DNA of 30,279 bases from Clostridium sp. OF03-18AA (GTDB taxonomy: Bacteria; Bacillota; Clostridia; Lachnospirales; Lachnospiraceae): positions 1 through 30,279 of the forward strand of contig NZ_QUEP01000025.1 in NCBI RefSeq assembly GCF_003478035.1, in the 5' to 3' direction. Positions 6,643 to 12,841 of the stretch are shown here, piece after piece. Every line of letters begins with the position of its first letter. Positions within the stretch are counted from its first letter, which is position 1. Position numbers and translations under genes: made by a program. A model generated the notes under the pieces. It worked only from the letters and a program-made list of their open reading frames with translations. It did no database searches and had not been told where the DNA came from.

Positions 6643-6693
6643 CAAATAATCGGAAGTTACGAATAAATATTTTTTGAAAGGAAGGATACTACC

Positions 6694-7143
6694 ATGACAT
6701 TTGGAGAAAAAATTAAAGAAGCTCGTTTGGCTATGAACCTATCTCAAACGGAGCTTGCCCAGATGACCGGCATTTCCGAAAGATCCCTTTACACCTATGA
6801 GCAGCTCGGAACACTCCCCAGAAAAAGCAACATCAGAAAACTTGCTGAAGCACTGCATATCTCTGTGTCCTATCTTTTGGACGAATCTGAAACGGATAGC
6901 CAGAGCCATATAGATCAGGATATGTTTATTTTAGAGGCAAAGGAAAACTTCGGTTCAAAAGGAGCAAAAGAAGCTCAGGAAGTGTTGGGTCGTGTAAATT
7001 CTCTGTTTGCCGGTGGAGAATTGGACGAGGACGCAAAAGATGTATTCTTCCAGGCGATTATGTCAGTTTATATGGACTCTAAGAAAACAGCACGGGAAAA
7101 GTACACTCCGAAGAAATACAGAAAGCATAAAGATAAAGAGTAA
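6694..7143 (+). CDS. CI/ImmR-like HTH repressor
   Basis: The 149-residue product has an N-terminal HTH_3 domain (residues 4-63: FGEKIKEARLAMNLSQTELAQMTGISERSLYTYEQ) and an acidic/helical C-terminal part that ends in a basic tail (KKYRKHKDKE). AAAGGAAGG lies 8 nt before the ATG. It is followed 51 bp later by an ImmA-type protease gene, the same pair that controls ICEBs1 and many phages: the repressor keeps excision genes silent until the protease cleaves it. The operator array and two promoters directly upstream fit this role. It is transcribed away from the genes it would control. Confidence 0.88.
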   Translation: MTFGEKIKEARLAMNLSQTELAQMTGISERSLYTYEQLGTLPRKSNIRKLAEALHISVSYLLDESETDSQSHIDQDMFILEAKENFGSKGAKEAQEVLGRVNSLFAGGELDEDAKDVFFQAIMSVYMDSKKTAREKYTPKKYRKHKDKE

Positions 7144-7194
7144 AATCCTCAAGCACAGAATATGTTTTCTGTGTGCGATTCGGAGGTGAAGCAA

Positions 7195-7749
7195 ATGAAA
7201 ACGGCAGAGCATATCATTGAAACTGTCGATAAGCTTGTGCGAAAATATCACACCAGAGACCCTTACGAGCTATGTCAGCTGTTAGGTATCAAAATCCACT
7301 ATTACGATTTACAGAAGAAATTGAAGGGCTTCTTCTATTACCAGTCCAGACAAAAGAATATCGTGATAGATCACAATGTGAACGGTATCCTGGAGCGTAT
7401 ATTAGTCGCACATGAATTAGGACACGCTGTCCTGCATACAAAAATCGCTATGATGCACGGCTTTCAAGAAATGGAAGTTTTTGATGATAGATCAATCGAA
7501 GAAAATGAAGCAAACTTCTTTGCGGCGGAGCTTCTGTTAGAAGATGGGAAAGTCCTGGAATGCCTTTCGGAACACACATTTTTTGAAACGGCTAAAATGC
7601 TCTATGTACCGGCAGCATTATTAGACTACAAATTCAGCCTGCTCCACGAAAAAGGAGAGCTGGTAAATTCGATGTATATTCGTAAAGCAGATTTCCTGAA
7701 AGAAGATCTTCATGCCTACGATAACGACATTGGTTATGGCGATATATGA
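7195..7749 (+). CDS. ImmA/IrrE-family metallopeptidase (anti-repressor)
   Basis: The protein is a zinc metallopeptidase of 184 residues with the HELGH motif at residues 73-77 and the downstream EENEANFFAAELLL helix that supplies the third zinc ligand, as in the ImmA/IrrE (DUF955) family. Family members cleave a cognate CI/ImmR-like repressor. The start at 7195 (MKTAEH) is chosen because GGAGGTGAAGCAA precedes it; an upstream in-frame ATG lacks a ribosome binding site. It follows the repressor gene, so the two form a regulator/protease pair, and a strong bidirectional terminator ends the unit. The signal that activates the protease is not visible here. Confidence 0.9.
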   Translation: MKTAEHIIETVDKLVRKYHTRDPYELCQLLGIKIHYYDLQKKLKGFFYYQSRQKNIVIDHNVNGILERILVAHELGHAVLHTKIAMMHGFQEMEVFDDRSIEENEANFFAAELLLEDGKVLECLSEHTFFETAKMLYVPAALLDYKFSLLHEKGELVNSMYIRKADFLKEDLHAYDNDIGYGDI

Positions 7750-7773
7750 ATATCTATTTTTATATCTTTACAG

Positions 7774-7823
7774 AAAAAGTCCACCAGTACGATGCGTAGT
7801 GCATCATGACTGGTGGACTTTTT
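7774..7823. terminator. Bidirectional terminator after the immA-like gene
   Basis: AAAAAGTCCACCAGTA and ACTGGTGGACTTTTT form a near-perfect long stem with T-runs on both strands. It separates the rightward repressor operon from the leftward HTH gene at 7912-8289. Confidence 0.88.
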
Positions 7824-7852
7824 GCTTCTTAAAGAATCAGTATATTGTGCTG

Positions 7853-7900
7853 CAAAAAAGAACCCCATAGCAGTTCACTCTGTACCGTCAATGGGCTTCT
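7853..7900 (-). terminator. Terminator of the leftward HTH gene
   Basis: AGAACCCCAT (7859-7868) pairs with ATGGGCTTCT (7891-7900) with one mismatch. On the minus strand it is followed by a T-rich run. It directly follows the stop codon of the 7912-8289 gene. Confidence 0.6.
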
Positions 7901-7911
7901 TTTTCATTATA

Positions 7912-8289
7912 TCAATCAAGCTCCGCTTTTTTTATCATCTCTTGCTGGTCAATCAAGACATCAATCAACTTTCCTACGGTTATCAATGTTGTTACATTAC
8001 ACTTTTTCAGTTTTGCAGCAATCTCATTATCAATGATGCTGTCGCATTTTGCATATGGGGTATCCAGTAAAAAATAGTCAAAGTTCTTTTCCAAGACGAA
8101 TGCCAGTTTTAGAAGCATTGCCAAAGAAACTTTCGTCTGTCCAACTTCAACATGGCTCATATGATTGTTCGAGCAACCAACCAACGCACCCAAATCAGCC
8201 TGACTATAACCCTTTTCCAGTCGGGCAGCTCTAATGCGCTGACCAATCTTAACGTAATCAATTTCCGGTTGCGTTTCAATCACCTCCAT
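7912..8289 (-). CDS. HTH (XRE-family) transcriptional regulator
   Basis: The product is a regulator of 125 residues from the chosen start (MEVIETQPEIDYV). It has an HTH_3 domain (KIGQRIRAARLEKGYSQADLGALVGCSNNHMSHVEVG) and a C-terminal helical extension. The start at 8289 lies about 16 nt after the predicted transcription start and lacks a good ribosome binding site of its own; the longer in-frame reading to 8340 would begin upstream of that promoter. An 18-bp perfect palindrome upstream (8358-8375) is a plausible self-binding operator. The gene stands alone between terminators. Whether it belongs to the ICE backbone or to the accessory insertion is unclear. Confidence 0.75.
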   Translation of the reverse strand: MEVIETQPEIDYVKIGQRIRAARLEKGYSQADLGALVGCSNNHMSHVEVGQTKVSLAMLLKLAFVLEKNFDYFLLDTPYAKCDSIIDNEIAAKLKKCNVTTLITVGKLIDVLIDQQEMIKKAELD

Positions 8290-8311
8290 GCTGTGTATGA
8301 TTCTGCTATAC

Positions 8312-8317
8312 ATTATA
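8312..8317 (-). promoter_or_regulatory. -10 box of the leftward HTH gene
   Basis: TATAAT on the minus strand (8317-8312) lies 22 nt before the ATG at 8289. The -35 region (TTGTTG, 17 bp upstream) is weak, suggesting dependence on an activator or modest strength. Confidence 0.5.
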
Positions 8318-8357
8318 AAATGTACCAAAAATCTCAACAACCAACATCGGGTGCAAG

Positions 8358-8375
8358 TTGCATTTATAAATGCAA
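8358..8375. promoter_or_regulatory. Perfect 18-bp palindrome, probable operator
   Basis: TTGCATTTATAAATGCAA is a perfect palindrome about 45 bp upstream of the -10 box of the HTH gene. A half-site-like ATTGCATT recurs near 8400. HTH regulators commonly bind such dyads next to their own promoter. Confidence 0.55.
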
Positions 8376-8414
8376 TATGATAAAATTTTATAGGCAGATT
8401 GCATTAAATGATAG

Positions 8415-8463
8415 AATGAAAAGAACCCCAAGACGACAATATGAGCTATCTTGAGGTTCTTTA
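8415..8463 (-). terminator. Terminator facing the invertible promoter
   Basis: AAAGAACCCCAAGA (8420-8433) pairs with TCTTGAGGTTCTTT (8449-8462), one mismatch. On the minus strand it lies just after the left inverted repeat. In the present orientation, transcripts leaving the segment from the promoter at 8535-8563 would stop here. Confidence 0.7.
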
Positions 8464-8473
8464 AAATAAAAAA

Positions 8474-8498
8474 TTCGTAGAGTACATTACTCCACGAA
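8474..8498. repeat. Left 25-bp inverted repeat of a predicted invertible segment
   Basis: This 25-bp sequence is perfectly repeated in inverted orientation at 9860-9884; identity stops sharply on both sides. Each copy is itself a near-palindrome (arms TTCGTAGAGTA/TACTCCACGAA, core CAT), as expected for a tyrosine-recombinase core site. The asymmetric centre fixes the orientation. Confidence 0.85.
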
Positions 8499-8534
8499 TC
8501 GCATTCTTCTCTGTTTTTTTTAGTTTATATCTTT

Positions 8535-8563
8535 ATTTTACAAATTGTCGCACTGTTTGTCAA
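8535..8563 (-). promoter_or_regulatory. Outward promoter inside the invertible segment
   Basis: On the minus strand TTGACA (8563-8558) and TAAAAT (8540-8535) are separated by 17 bp. It now points left, out through the left inverted repeat into a terminator. If the segment flipped it would lie about 40 bp before the right repeat and point at the HTH gene at 9909. Confidence 0.7.
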
Positions 8564-8671
8564 TATGTTAGGGACATAAAACACGAGGTTTTGCACAAAA
8601 ATCCATCTTAGAAAGTTCCAAAGTCACAATTTGCCGTCAGAATTATAGTCATATTGAAGGAGGTGTACCTT

Positions 8672-9808
8672 ATGGCACGAAAAGGAGAAAATATTTACAA
8701 AAGGAAAGACGGCAGATGGGAAGGAAGATACATTAAGTCCCGATCTTCTACAGGCAAAGCCAATTACGGTTATGTTTATGCAAAGTCATATCGAGAAGTC
8801 AAGGCAAAACTTATCAGTCAAAGTTCGTGCACGAGTAATTCTGTCACTGTCGATCCAGAAATTAGCTCAGATCAATTTGAACAGGTTGCTATGGAATGGT
8901 TTCAAGCTATATGTCCTAAAGTGAAGGAATCTACAAGCAACAAATATAGGAATCTTCTCAGCTCGTATATACTTCCTGTGTTCGGAAGCAAACAATTGCG
9001 TGATATAACACACGAGTTTATTGAAACGCAGTGTAATTTTTTCCTTGTTTCTGGTGGATTAAAGGAGAATGGACTTTCCTCTAAAACTGTTTCAGATATT
9101 TTATCTCTAATTCGAAATGTCTTACAATTTGCCACCCGAAACGGGAAAGCCATTTCTTGTGACGCACGATCTATACAGATAAAACGTCAAACGAAGGAAA
9201 TGAGAGTTTTGAGTCGTGCTGAACAGGAAAAATTATGCCAATACTTGTATTCTAATCTTGATTCCTGCAATATTGGTATATTAGTATGTTTATTCACTGG
9301 TCTCAGAGTAGGTGAAATTTGTGCGTTACGATGGGAAGATGTTTCATTCTCAGATTACACAATCCACGTGCATCAAACGCTCCAGAGAATCCAAGATAGA
9401 ACCAACAGTGAATACAAGACAAGGATTGTTGTTACCACACCAAAAAGTGCTTGCTCCATCCGTACTATTCCAGTACCCCATGGCTTAATGACTATTCTTA
9501 CAGCACACAAAGCTTCTTCTACTGGCTACATCCTAACCAATAGCGATCAGAATCCATTAGAACCAAGAACCATGCAAAATCATTTTAAGAAGGTATTGAA
9601 AAACAGCGGAATCACCTCCGCAAATTATCACTCGTTACGTCATACATTTGCTACAAGGTGCATAGAGCTTGGATTCGATGTAAAAAGTCTCAGCGAAATA
9701 TTGGGTCATGCCAGCGTGAATATTACAATGAATCGCTATGTACACCCATCCATGGATTTAAAAAGAGAAAATATGCAACGGCTTTCTGATTTATTAGCCG
9801 TCAAATAA
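8672..9808 (+). CDS. Tyrosine recombinase, predicted DNA invertase
   Basis: This 378-residue tyrosine recombinase has an N-terminal arm-binding region (MARKGENIYKRKDGRWEGRY), a core-binding domain (about 66-160) and a catalytic domain with R212 (FTGLRVGEICALRW), K258 (TTPKSACSIRT), H320 and R323 (YHSLRHTFATR), H346 (LGHASV) and Y356 (NRYVHP), so it looks fully active. The start at 8672 has AAGGAGG 8 nt upstream; an in-frame start six codons earlier lies upstream of that site. The gene lies inside perfect 25-bp inverted repeats together with an outward promoter and its own terminator. That arrangement suggests it inverts the segment that carries it. Ordinary element integration is the alternative, but the repeats are inverted rather than direct. 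Confidence 0.92.
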   Translation: MARKGENIYKRKDGRWEGRYIKSRSSTGKANYGYVYAKSYREVKAKLISQSSCTSNSVTVDPEISSDQFEQVAMEWFQAICPKVKESTSNKYRNLLSSYILPVFGSKQLRDITHEFIETQCNFFLVSGGLKENGLSSKTVSDILSLIRNVLQFATRNGKAISCDARSIQIKRQTKEMRVLSRAEQEKLCQYLYSNLDSCNIGILVCLFTGLRVGEICALRWEDVSFSDYTIHVHQTLQRIQDRTNSEYKTRIVVTTPKSACSIRTIPVPHGLMTILTAHKASSTGYILTNSDQNPLEPRTMQNHFKKVLKNSGITSANYHSLRHTFATRCIELGFDVKSLSEILGHASVNITMNRYVHPSMDLKRENMQRLSDLLAVK

Positions 9809-9814
9809 ATTGTC

Positions 9815-9861
9815 AACACCGTCAAATAATGCTGAGTTTTCAGTGTTTGGCGGTGTTTTTT
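9815..9861 (+). terminator. Terminator of the recombinase gene
   Basis: AACACCGTCAAA (9815-9826) pairs with TTTGGCGGTGTT (9846-9857), one G-U pair, followed by T-run to 9861. It blocks recombinase transcripts from entering the HTH gene in the present orientation. The T-run runs into the right inverted repeat. Confidence 0.85.
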
Positions 9862-9884
9862 CGTGGAGTAATGTACTCTACGAA
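9860..9884. repeat. Right 25-bp inverted repeat of a predicted invertible segment
   Basis: This is the exact reverse complement of 8474-8498. It lies between the recombinase terminator and the ribosome binding site of the HTH gene, so whatever promoter lies just inside the repeat would drive that gene. Confidence 0.85.
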
Positions 9885-9908
9885 AGAGTATACCCAGGAG
9901 GAGATTTA

Positions 9909-10226
9909 TTGATTCAATTTGTAGGGCGAGATGCTTATAAGCAGTTTTGGAATTTTAGTAAAGATGAGAAAGAGAACTTGGCCACTCAATTGGCGATTGA
10001 GTTACCCGCACTCAGAGGAAAAGTTGGTGCATCACAAGAAGAAATTGCTTCGGCTGTTGGTATTTCACGACAAACTTATAGTGCCTACGAAAATCGGACA
10101 CGCCCAATTCCATGGAGTTTATATCTAGCACTATTGTTTTATTTTGATTACATTCCAAGTACACATTATATGATTCGCCAGCTTGAATTATTCCCAAATG
10201 AAAGAAGTTATGGAAATAAGACTTAG
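9909..10226 (+). CDS. HTH (XRE-family) protein downstream of the invertible segment
   Basis: The product has 105 residues. I chose the TTG start at 9909 because AGGAGGAG lies a few bases upstream. The longer in-frame reading from 9810 would be encoded by the recombinase terminator and the inverted repeat, and is unlikely. Residues 33-80 form an HTH_3 domain (ALRGKVGASQEEIASAVGISRQTYSAYENR). The gene has no obvious promoter of its own: the terminator and inverted repeat lie directly upstream, so it may be silent unless the segment flips. The last codons (SYGNKT) seem to lie in sequence that I remember as the start of the erm(B) cassette, so its 3' end may be a fusion. Its target is unknown. 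Confidence 0.7.
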   Translation: MIQFVGRDAYKQFWNFSKDEKENLATQLAIELPALRGKVGASQEEIASAVGISRQTYSAYENRTRPIPWSLYLALLFYFDYIPSTHYMIRQLELFPNERSYGNKT

Positions 10227-10272
10227 AAGCAAACTTAAGAGTGTGTTGATAGTGCAGTATCTTAAAATTTTG

Positions 10273-10278
10273 TATAAT
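10273..10278 (+). promoter_or_regulatory. -10 box of the erm(B) promoter, with shortened leader
   Basis: TATAAT at 10273-10278 is followed by about 55 nt to the erm(B) ATG. In inducible erm(B) genes, as I recall them, this region runs into a ribosome binding site and a leader peptide of about 27 codons. Here AAGAAGGAG is joined directly to TGATTACATG of erm(B) and no leader reading frame remains. The -35 element is weak or unclear. Confidence 0.65.
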
Positions 10279-10333
10279 AGGAATTGAAGTTAAATTAGAT
10301 GCTAAAAATTTGTAATTAAGAAGGAGTGATTAC

Positions 10334-11071
10334 ATGAACAAAAATATAAAATATTCTCAAAACTTTTTAACGAGTGAAAAAGTACTCAACCAAATAATAA
10401 AACAATTGAATTTAAAAGAAACCGATACCGTTTACGAAATTGGAACAGGTAAAGGGCATTTAACGACGAAACTGGCTAAAATAAGTAAACAGGTAACGTC
10501 TATTGAATTAGACAGTCATCTATTCAACTTATCGTCAGAAAAATTAAAACTGAATACTCGTGTCACTTTAATTCACCAAGATATTCTACAGTTTCAATTC
10601 CCTAACAAACAGAGGTATAAAATTGTTGGGAGTATTCCTTACCATTTAAGCACACAAATTATTAAAAAAGTGGTTTTTGAAAGCCATGCGTCTGACATCT
10701 ATCTGATTGTTGAAGAAGGATTCTACAAGCGTACCTTGGATATTCACCGAACACTAGGGTTGCTCTTGCACACTCAAGTCTCGATTCAGCAATTGCTTAA
10801 GCTGCCAGCGGAATGCTTTCATCCTAAACCAAAAGTAAACAGTGTCTTAATAAAACTTACCCGCCATACCACAGATGTTCCAGATAAATATTGGAAGCTA
10901 TATACGTACTTTGTTTCAAAATGGGTCAATCGAGAATATCGTCAACTGTTTACTAAAAATCAGTTTCATCAAGCAATGAAACACGCCAAAGTAAACAATT
11001 TAAGTACCGTTACTTATGAGCAAGTATTGTCTATTTTTAATAGTTATCTATTATTTAACGGGAGGAAATAA
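10334..11071 (+). CDS. erm(B): 23S rRNA (adenine-N6)-dimethyltransferase, macrolide resistance
   Basis: This 245-residue protein agrees along its whole length with my memory of ErmB. It dimethylates A2058 of 23S rRNA (E. coli numbering) and confers macrolide, lincosamide and streptogramin B resistance. Visible motifs are the SAM-binding [12 protein letters not shown] (residues 33-44), the acidic IELD at 57-60, and the catalytic motif SIPYHL (100-105) in place of N-I-P-Y. AAGGAG lies 7 nt before the ATG. The gene and its surroundings are far more AT-rich than the ICE backbone, which fits transfer from an enterococcal/streptococcal plasmid source. The reading frame is intact. Loss of the leader peptide region suggests constitutive expression. 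Confidence 0.97.
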
Positions 11072-11075
11072 TTCT

Positions 11076-11207
11076 ATGAGTCGCTTTTGTAAATTTGGAA
11101 AGTTACACGTTACTAAAGGGAATGTAGATAAATTATTAGGTATACTACTGACAGCTTCCAAGGAGCTAAAGAGGTCCCTAGCGCCTACGGGGAATTTGTA
11201 TCGATAA
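11076..11207 (+). CDS. Short reading frame after erm(B), uncertain gene
   Basis: This is a 43-residue frame (MSRFCKFGKLHVTKGNVDKLL...) starting 4 bases after the erm(B) stop, with GGGAGGAAATAATTCT before its ATG. That is good spacing for translation coupled to erm(B). It runs into the ssoU-like hairpin at 11173. I remember the same sequence downstream of erm(B) on Inc18-type plasmids, where it is usually left as a hypothetical. No domain can be assigned. It may be non-functional sequence carried with the cassette. Confidence 0.35.
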   Translation: MSRFCKFGKLHVTKGNVDKLLGILLTASKELKRSLAPTGNLYR

Positions 11208-11239
11208 GGGGTACAAATTCCCACTAAGCGCTCGGGACC
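11173..11239. repeat. Long imperfect hairpin resembling a plasmid single-strand origin (ssoU)
   Basis: GGTCCC (11173-11178) pairs with GGGACC (11234-11239), with AGCGC/GCGCT and GAATTTGTA/TACAAATTC stems inside. The 67-nt structure interrupts the sequence leading into a topoisomerase fragment. Its sequence resembles what I recall of the universal single-strand origin of rolling-circle plasmids, which would make it a relic of a plasmid replicon. The match is from memory. Confidence 0.5.
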
Positions 11240-11240
11240 C

Positions 11241-11501
11241 CTTGTAGGAAAATGTCCTAAGTGTGGCAACAATATTGTATTAAAAAAATCGTTTTATGGT
11301 TGTTCAAATTATCCTGAATGTACCTTCACTTTAGCTGAACATTTTAGAAAGAAAAAACTCACCAAAACAAATGTAAAAGAATTACTAGAGGGAAAAGAAA
11401 CCCTGGTAAAAGGAATCAAAACGAAAGATAGAAAGTCCTACAATGCCGTTGTAAAAATCGGAGAAAAGGGATATATTGATTTTATCTCTTTTTCAAAATA
11501 A
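11241..11501 (+). pseudogene. 3' fragment of a plasmid DNA topoisomerase III gene
   Basis: This open frame without a start codon encodes an approximately 86-residue C-terminal topoisomerase segment. It has a zinc-ribbon (KCPKCGNN...CSNYPEC, the Topo_Zn motif) and a domain ending in YIDFISFSK. The catalytic Toprim and tyrosine domains are missing, so it cannot be an enzyme. It is not a copy of the ICE topB at 25332-27407, whose C-terminus is different. It belongs to the erm(B) cassette imported from a plasmid. A terminator follows its stop codon. Confidence 0.8.
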
Positions 11502-11505
11502 GCAT

Positions 11506-11530
11506 AAAAGCCCTTTAAAGAGGGCTTTTA
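11506..11530. terminator. Terminator after the topoisomerase fragment
   Basis: AAAAGCCCT and AGGGCTTTT form a 9-bp stem with A- and T-runs on both sides, so it may act in both directions. It lies 5 bases after the stop codon of the fragment. Confidence 0.8.
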
Positions 11531-11535
11531 TATAT

Positions 11536-11599
11536 TAATCACAAATCACTTATCACAAATCACAAGTGATTAATCACAAATCACTTGTGATTTGTGATT
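11536..11599. promoter_or_regulatory. Nine contiguous heptads of the Omega-repressor operator type
   Basis: From 11536 to 11598 the sequence divides into nine unbroken 7-bp units with the core ATCAC or its complement GTGAT. Units 5, 8 and 9 are inverted. This is the WATCACW heptad array bound by the Omega repressor of Inc18 plasmids such as pSM19035, here in front of the delta (parA) start. No omega gene is present in the window, so the operator is orphaned. Confidence 0.8.
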
Positions 11600-11645
11600 C
11601 CTAATGATACAATATTACTATACAAAAAAAGAATGGGGCGTAGTT

Positions 11646-11810
11646 ATGGAGAAGGAAGAACTCAAAATACTTGAAGAATTAAGACGTATTTTAAACAGTA
11701 AAAATGAAGCGATTGTTATCTTAAACAATTATTTTAAAGGTGGTGTTGGAAAGTCAAAATTATCGACTATGTTTGCTTACTTGACAGACAAATTTAATTT
11801 AAAAGTTTAA
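11646..11810 (+). pseudogene. Truncated ParA/Delta-type partition ATPase
   Basis: Only the first 54 residues remain, from MEKEELKILEELRR to LTDKFNLKV. The deviant Walker A motif KGGVGKSKLS of ParA/MinD ATPases is at about 32-41. Full-length proteins of this type have roughly 300 residues with switch I and II motifs further on, all absent here. The sequence matches my memory of the delta protein of Inc18 plasmids, and the Omega-type heptad operator stands directly before it. A stop codon follows at the right junction of the imported cassette. It is not expected to function in partitioning. Confidence 0.85.
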
Positions 11811-11811
11811 A

Positions 11812-11922
11812 GAAATTGACGATGAAACAGAAGAATATGTTGGTGTTGAAAACGAATTTGTGTTAGAGACTGTCTTTGCTCTGTTCAAAGAGCGAAACAA
11901 AGATTTCTTTACATTTGAGTAA
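11812..11922 (+). pseudogene. Orphan 3' gene fragment at the right cassette junction
   Basis: This 36-codon open tail (EIDDETEEYVGVENEF...RNKDFFTFE) has no start codon and no ribosome binding site, and begins right after the stop of the truncated parA. It reads like a genuine acidic protein C-terminus. I infer that it is the end of a gene cut by insertion of the erm(B) cassette. The family is not recognised, and the matching 5' part is not seen in the window. Confidence 0.4.
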
Positions 11923-11971
11923 TTAAACAATGCAAGCTCAAACCAACAACACGATAAAAGGGGGGTGCATT

Positions 11972-12841
11972 ATGGATATTTGGCATCGTGTAGGCAGAAT
12001 TGTTCGCTTCTCAAACTTAGGAACTCTTCTGTTCTTTACTCTTAATATTCTGCTGATTGTTGCTGTGTTCGGTTCGTCAGGAAGCATTGTTGAACTGATT
12101 TGTATTTACTTTTTCACAGTAGCTATCAGCTTATCCCCATTAGGCGAAATGTGCCTGGCTGCCTTCGCAGGAGCAAGCGATATAAAAAGAGTAGATATAA
12201 AACTTCGAGTTGTCCCGCTGGTTCAATATGTTTTAGATAAAGCAAAAGAGAACACATCATACTGTCCTAAAAAAGTGAAAGTGAAGATTATCCATGATCC
12301 TGCTCCAAATGCATTTGCTCTAGGTAGGCAAACACTATGCATAACTGACGGATTGCTTTTACTCTCCGATGATATGATACTTGGAATTCTCGCCCATGAG
12401 ATCGGACATCTCTCATACGGACATACTGTTATCCAATTATTGATTGGCGGGGGCAATATATTTATATCCGGGTGCCTCCTGTTAATCAAAATATCCTACT
12501 GGATTTTTTCTGCAATCATGGGGCTGTTCGCAATATGCTCTCGTAGTGGTGTAATGGGTATAATTACCGCAGTTTTCGCAGGAATATCAACAGCACTTTC
12601 TTGGTTATGGGTAAAGTTCTGTATGCTTTTTCTGATGTGGTCTATGAGACAAAATGAGTATCTGGCTGATGAATTTGCTTATAAAATTGGTTTTGGTCTT
12701 GAATTAGCGACGGTATTAGACCAACATATCTCAGATGTTCCGCATGATGGTTTTCTCAGTGCAATATACTCAACTCATCCATGCAACGATGATAGGGTTG
12801 CAGCATTGCAAAATTTAGGTGTACCCTATTCTCGATACTAA
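11972..12841 (+). CDS. Membrane-bound M48-family (HtpX-like) metalloprotease
   Basis: The 289-residue product has HEIGH at residues 142-146 as zinc-binding catalytic motif and E229 in NEYLADEFA as the likely third ligand. PNAFALG at about 112-118 is characteristic of HtpX-type M48 proteases. Hydrophobic segments at about 17-34, 40-66, 155-185 and 195-225 suggest a membrane protein. Relatives degrade misfolded membrane proteins or process peptides; the substrate here is unknown. The start at 11972 follows a G6 run; an in-frame ATG 14 codons earlier has no such site. It stands alone on the plus strand between the erm(B) cassette and the relaxase terminator. It may be cargo linked to cell-surface homeostasis. 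Confidence 0.9.
   Translation: MDIWHRVGRIVRFSNLGTLLFFTLNILLIVAVFGSSGSIVELICIYFFTVAISLSPLGEMCLAAFAGASDIKRVDIKLRVVPLVQYVLDKAKENTSYCPKKVKVKIIHDPAPNAFALGRQTLCITDGLLLLSDDMILGILAHEIGHLSYGHTVIQLLIGGGNIFISGCLLLIKISYWIFSAIMGLFAICSRSGVMGIITAVFAGISTALSWLWVKFCMLFLMWSMRQNEYLADEFAYKIGFGLELATVLDQHISDVPHDGFLSAIYSTHPCNDDRVAALQNLGVPYSRY

Larger units (their letters stand above)
6508..6659. promoter_or_regulatory. Operator array between the repressor and the excision module
   Basis: A family of related 9-11-mers, consensus AACTTCCGATA or its complement, occurs at 6508-6518, 6529-6539 (variant AACAGAAGT), 6543-6552, 6567-6578, 6597-6607 (variant) and 6649-6659, with a further half site CCAGAAGTTT near 6628. They overlap both promoters of this region. 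This is what is expected for the binding sites of the CI-like repressor encoded at 6694, in analogy with ImmR/CI operators. The base preferences are seen; the binding protein is inferred. Confidence 0.75.

Noticed and set aside
8474..9884. The 25-bp repeats as attL/attR of a small integrated element
   Set aside because: The copies match perfectly only in inverted orientation; in direct orientation the central bases and two others differ. Excision needs direct repeats.
9810..9908. N-terminal extension of the HTH gene
   Set aside because: It would be encoded by the recombinase terminator and the 25-bp inverted repeat; the TTG at 9909 has a proper ribosome binding site.
11536..11599. CRISPR array or replication iterons
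   Set aside because: The 7-bp units are contiguous without spacers and include inverted units, which fits Omega-type operator heptads, not CRISPR.
11930..11971. Longer start for the M48 protease
   Set aside because: The upstream in-frame ATG lacks a ribosome binding site, while the ATG at 11972 follows a G-rich site at good spacing.
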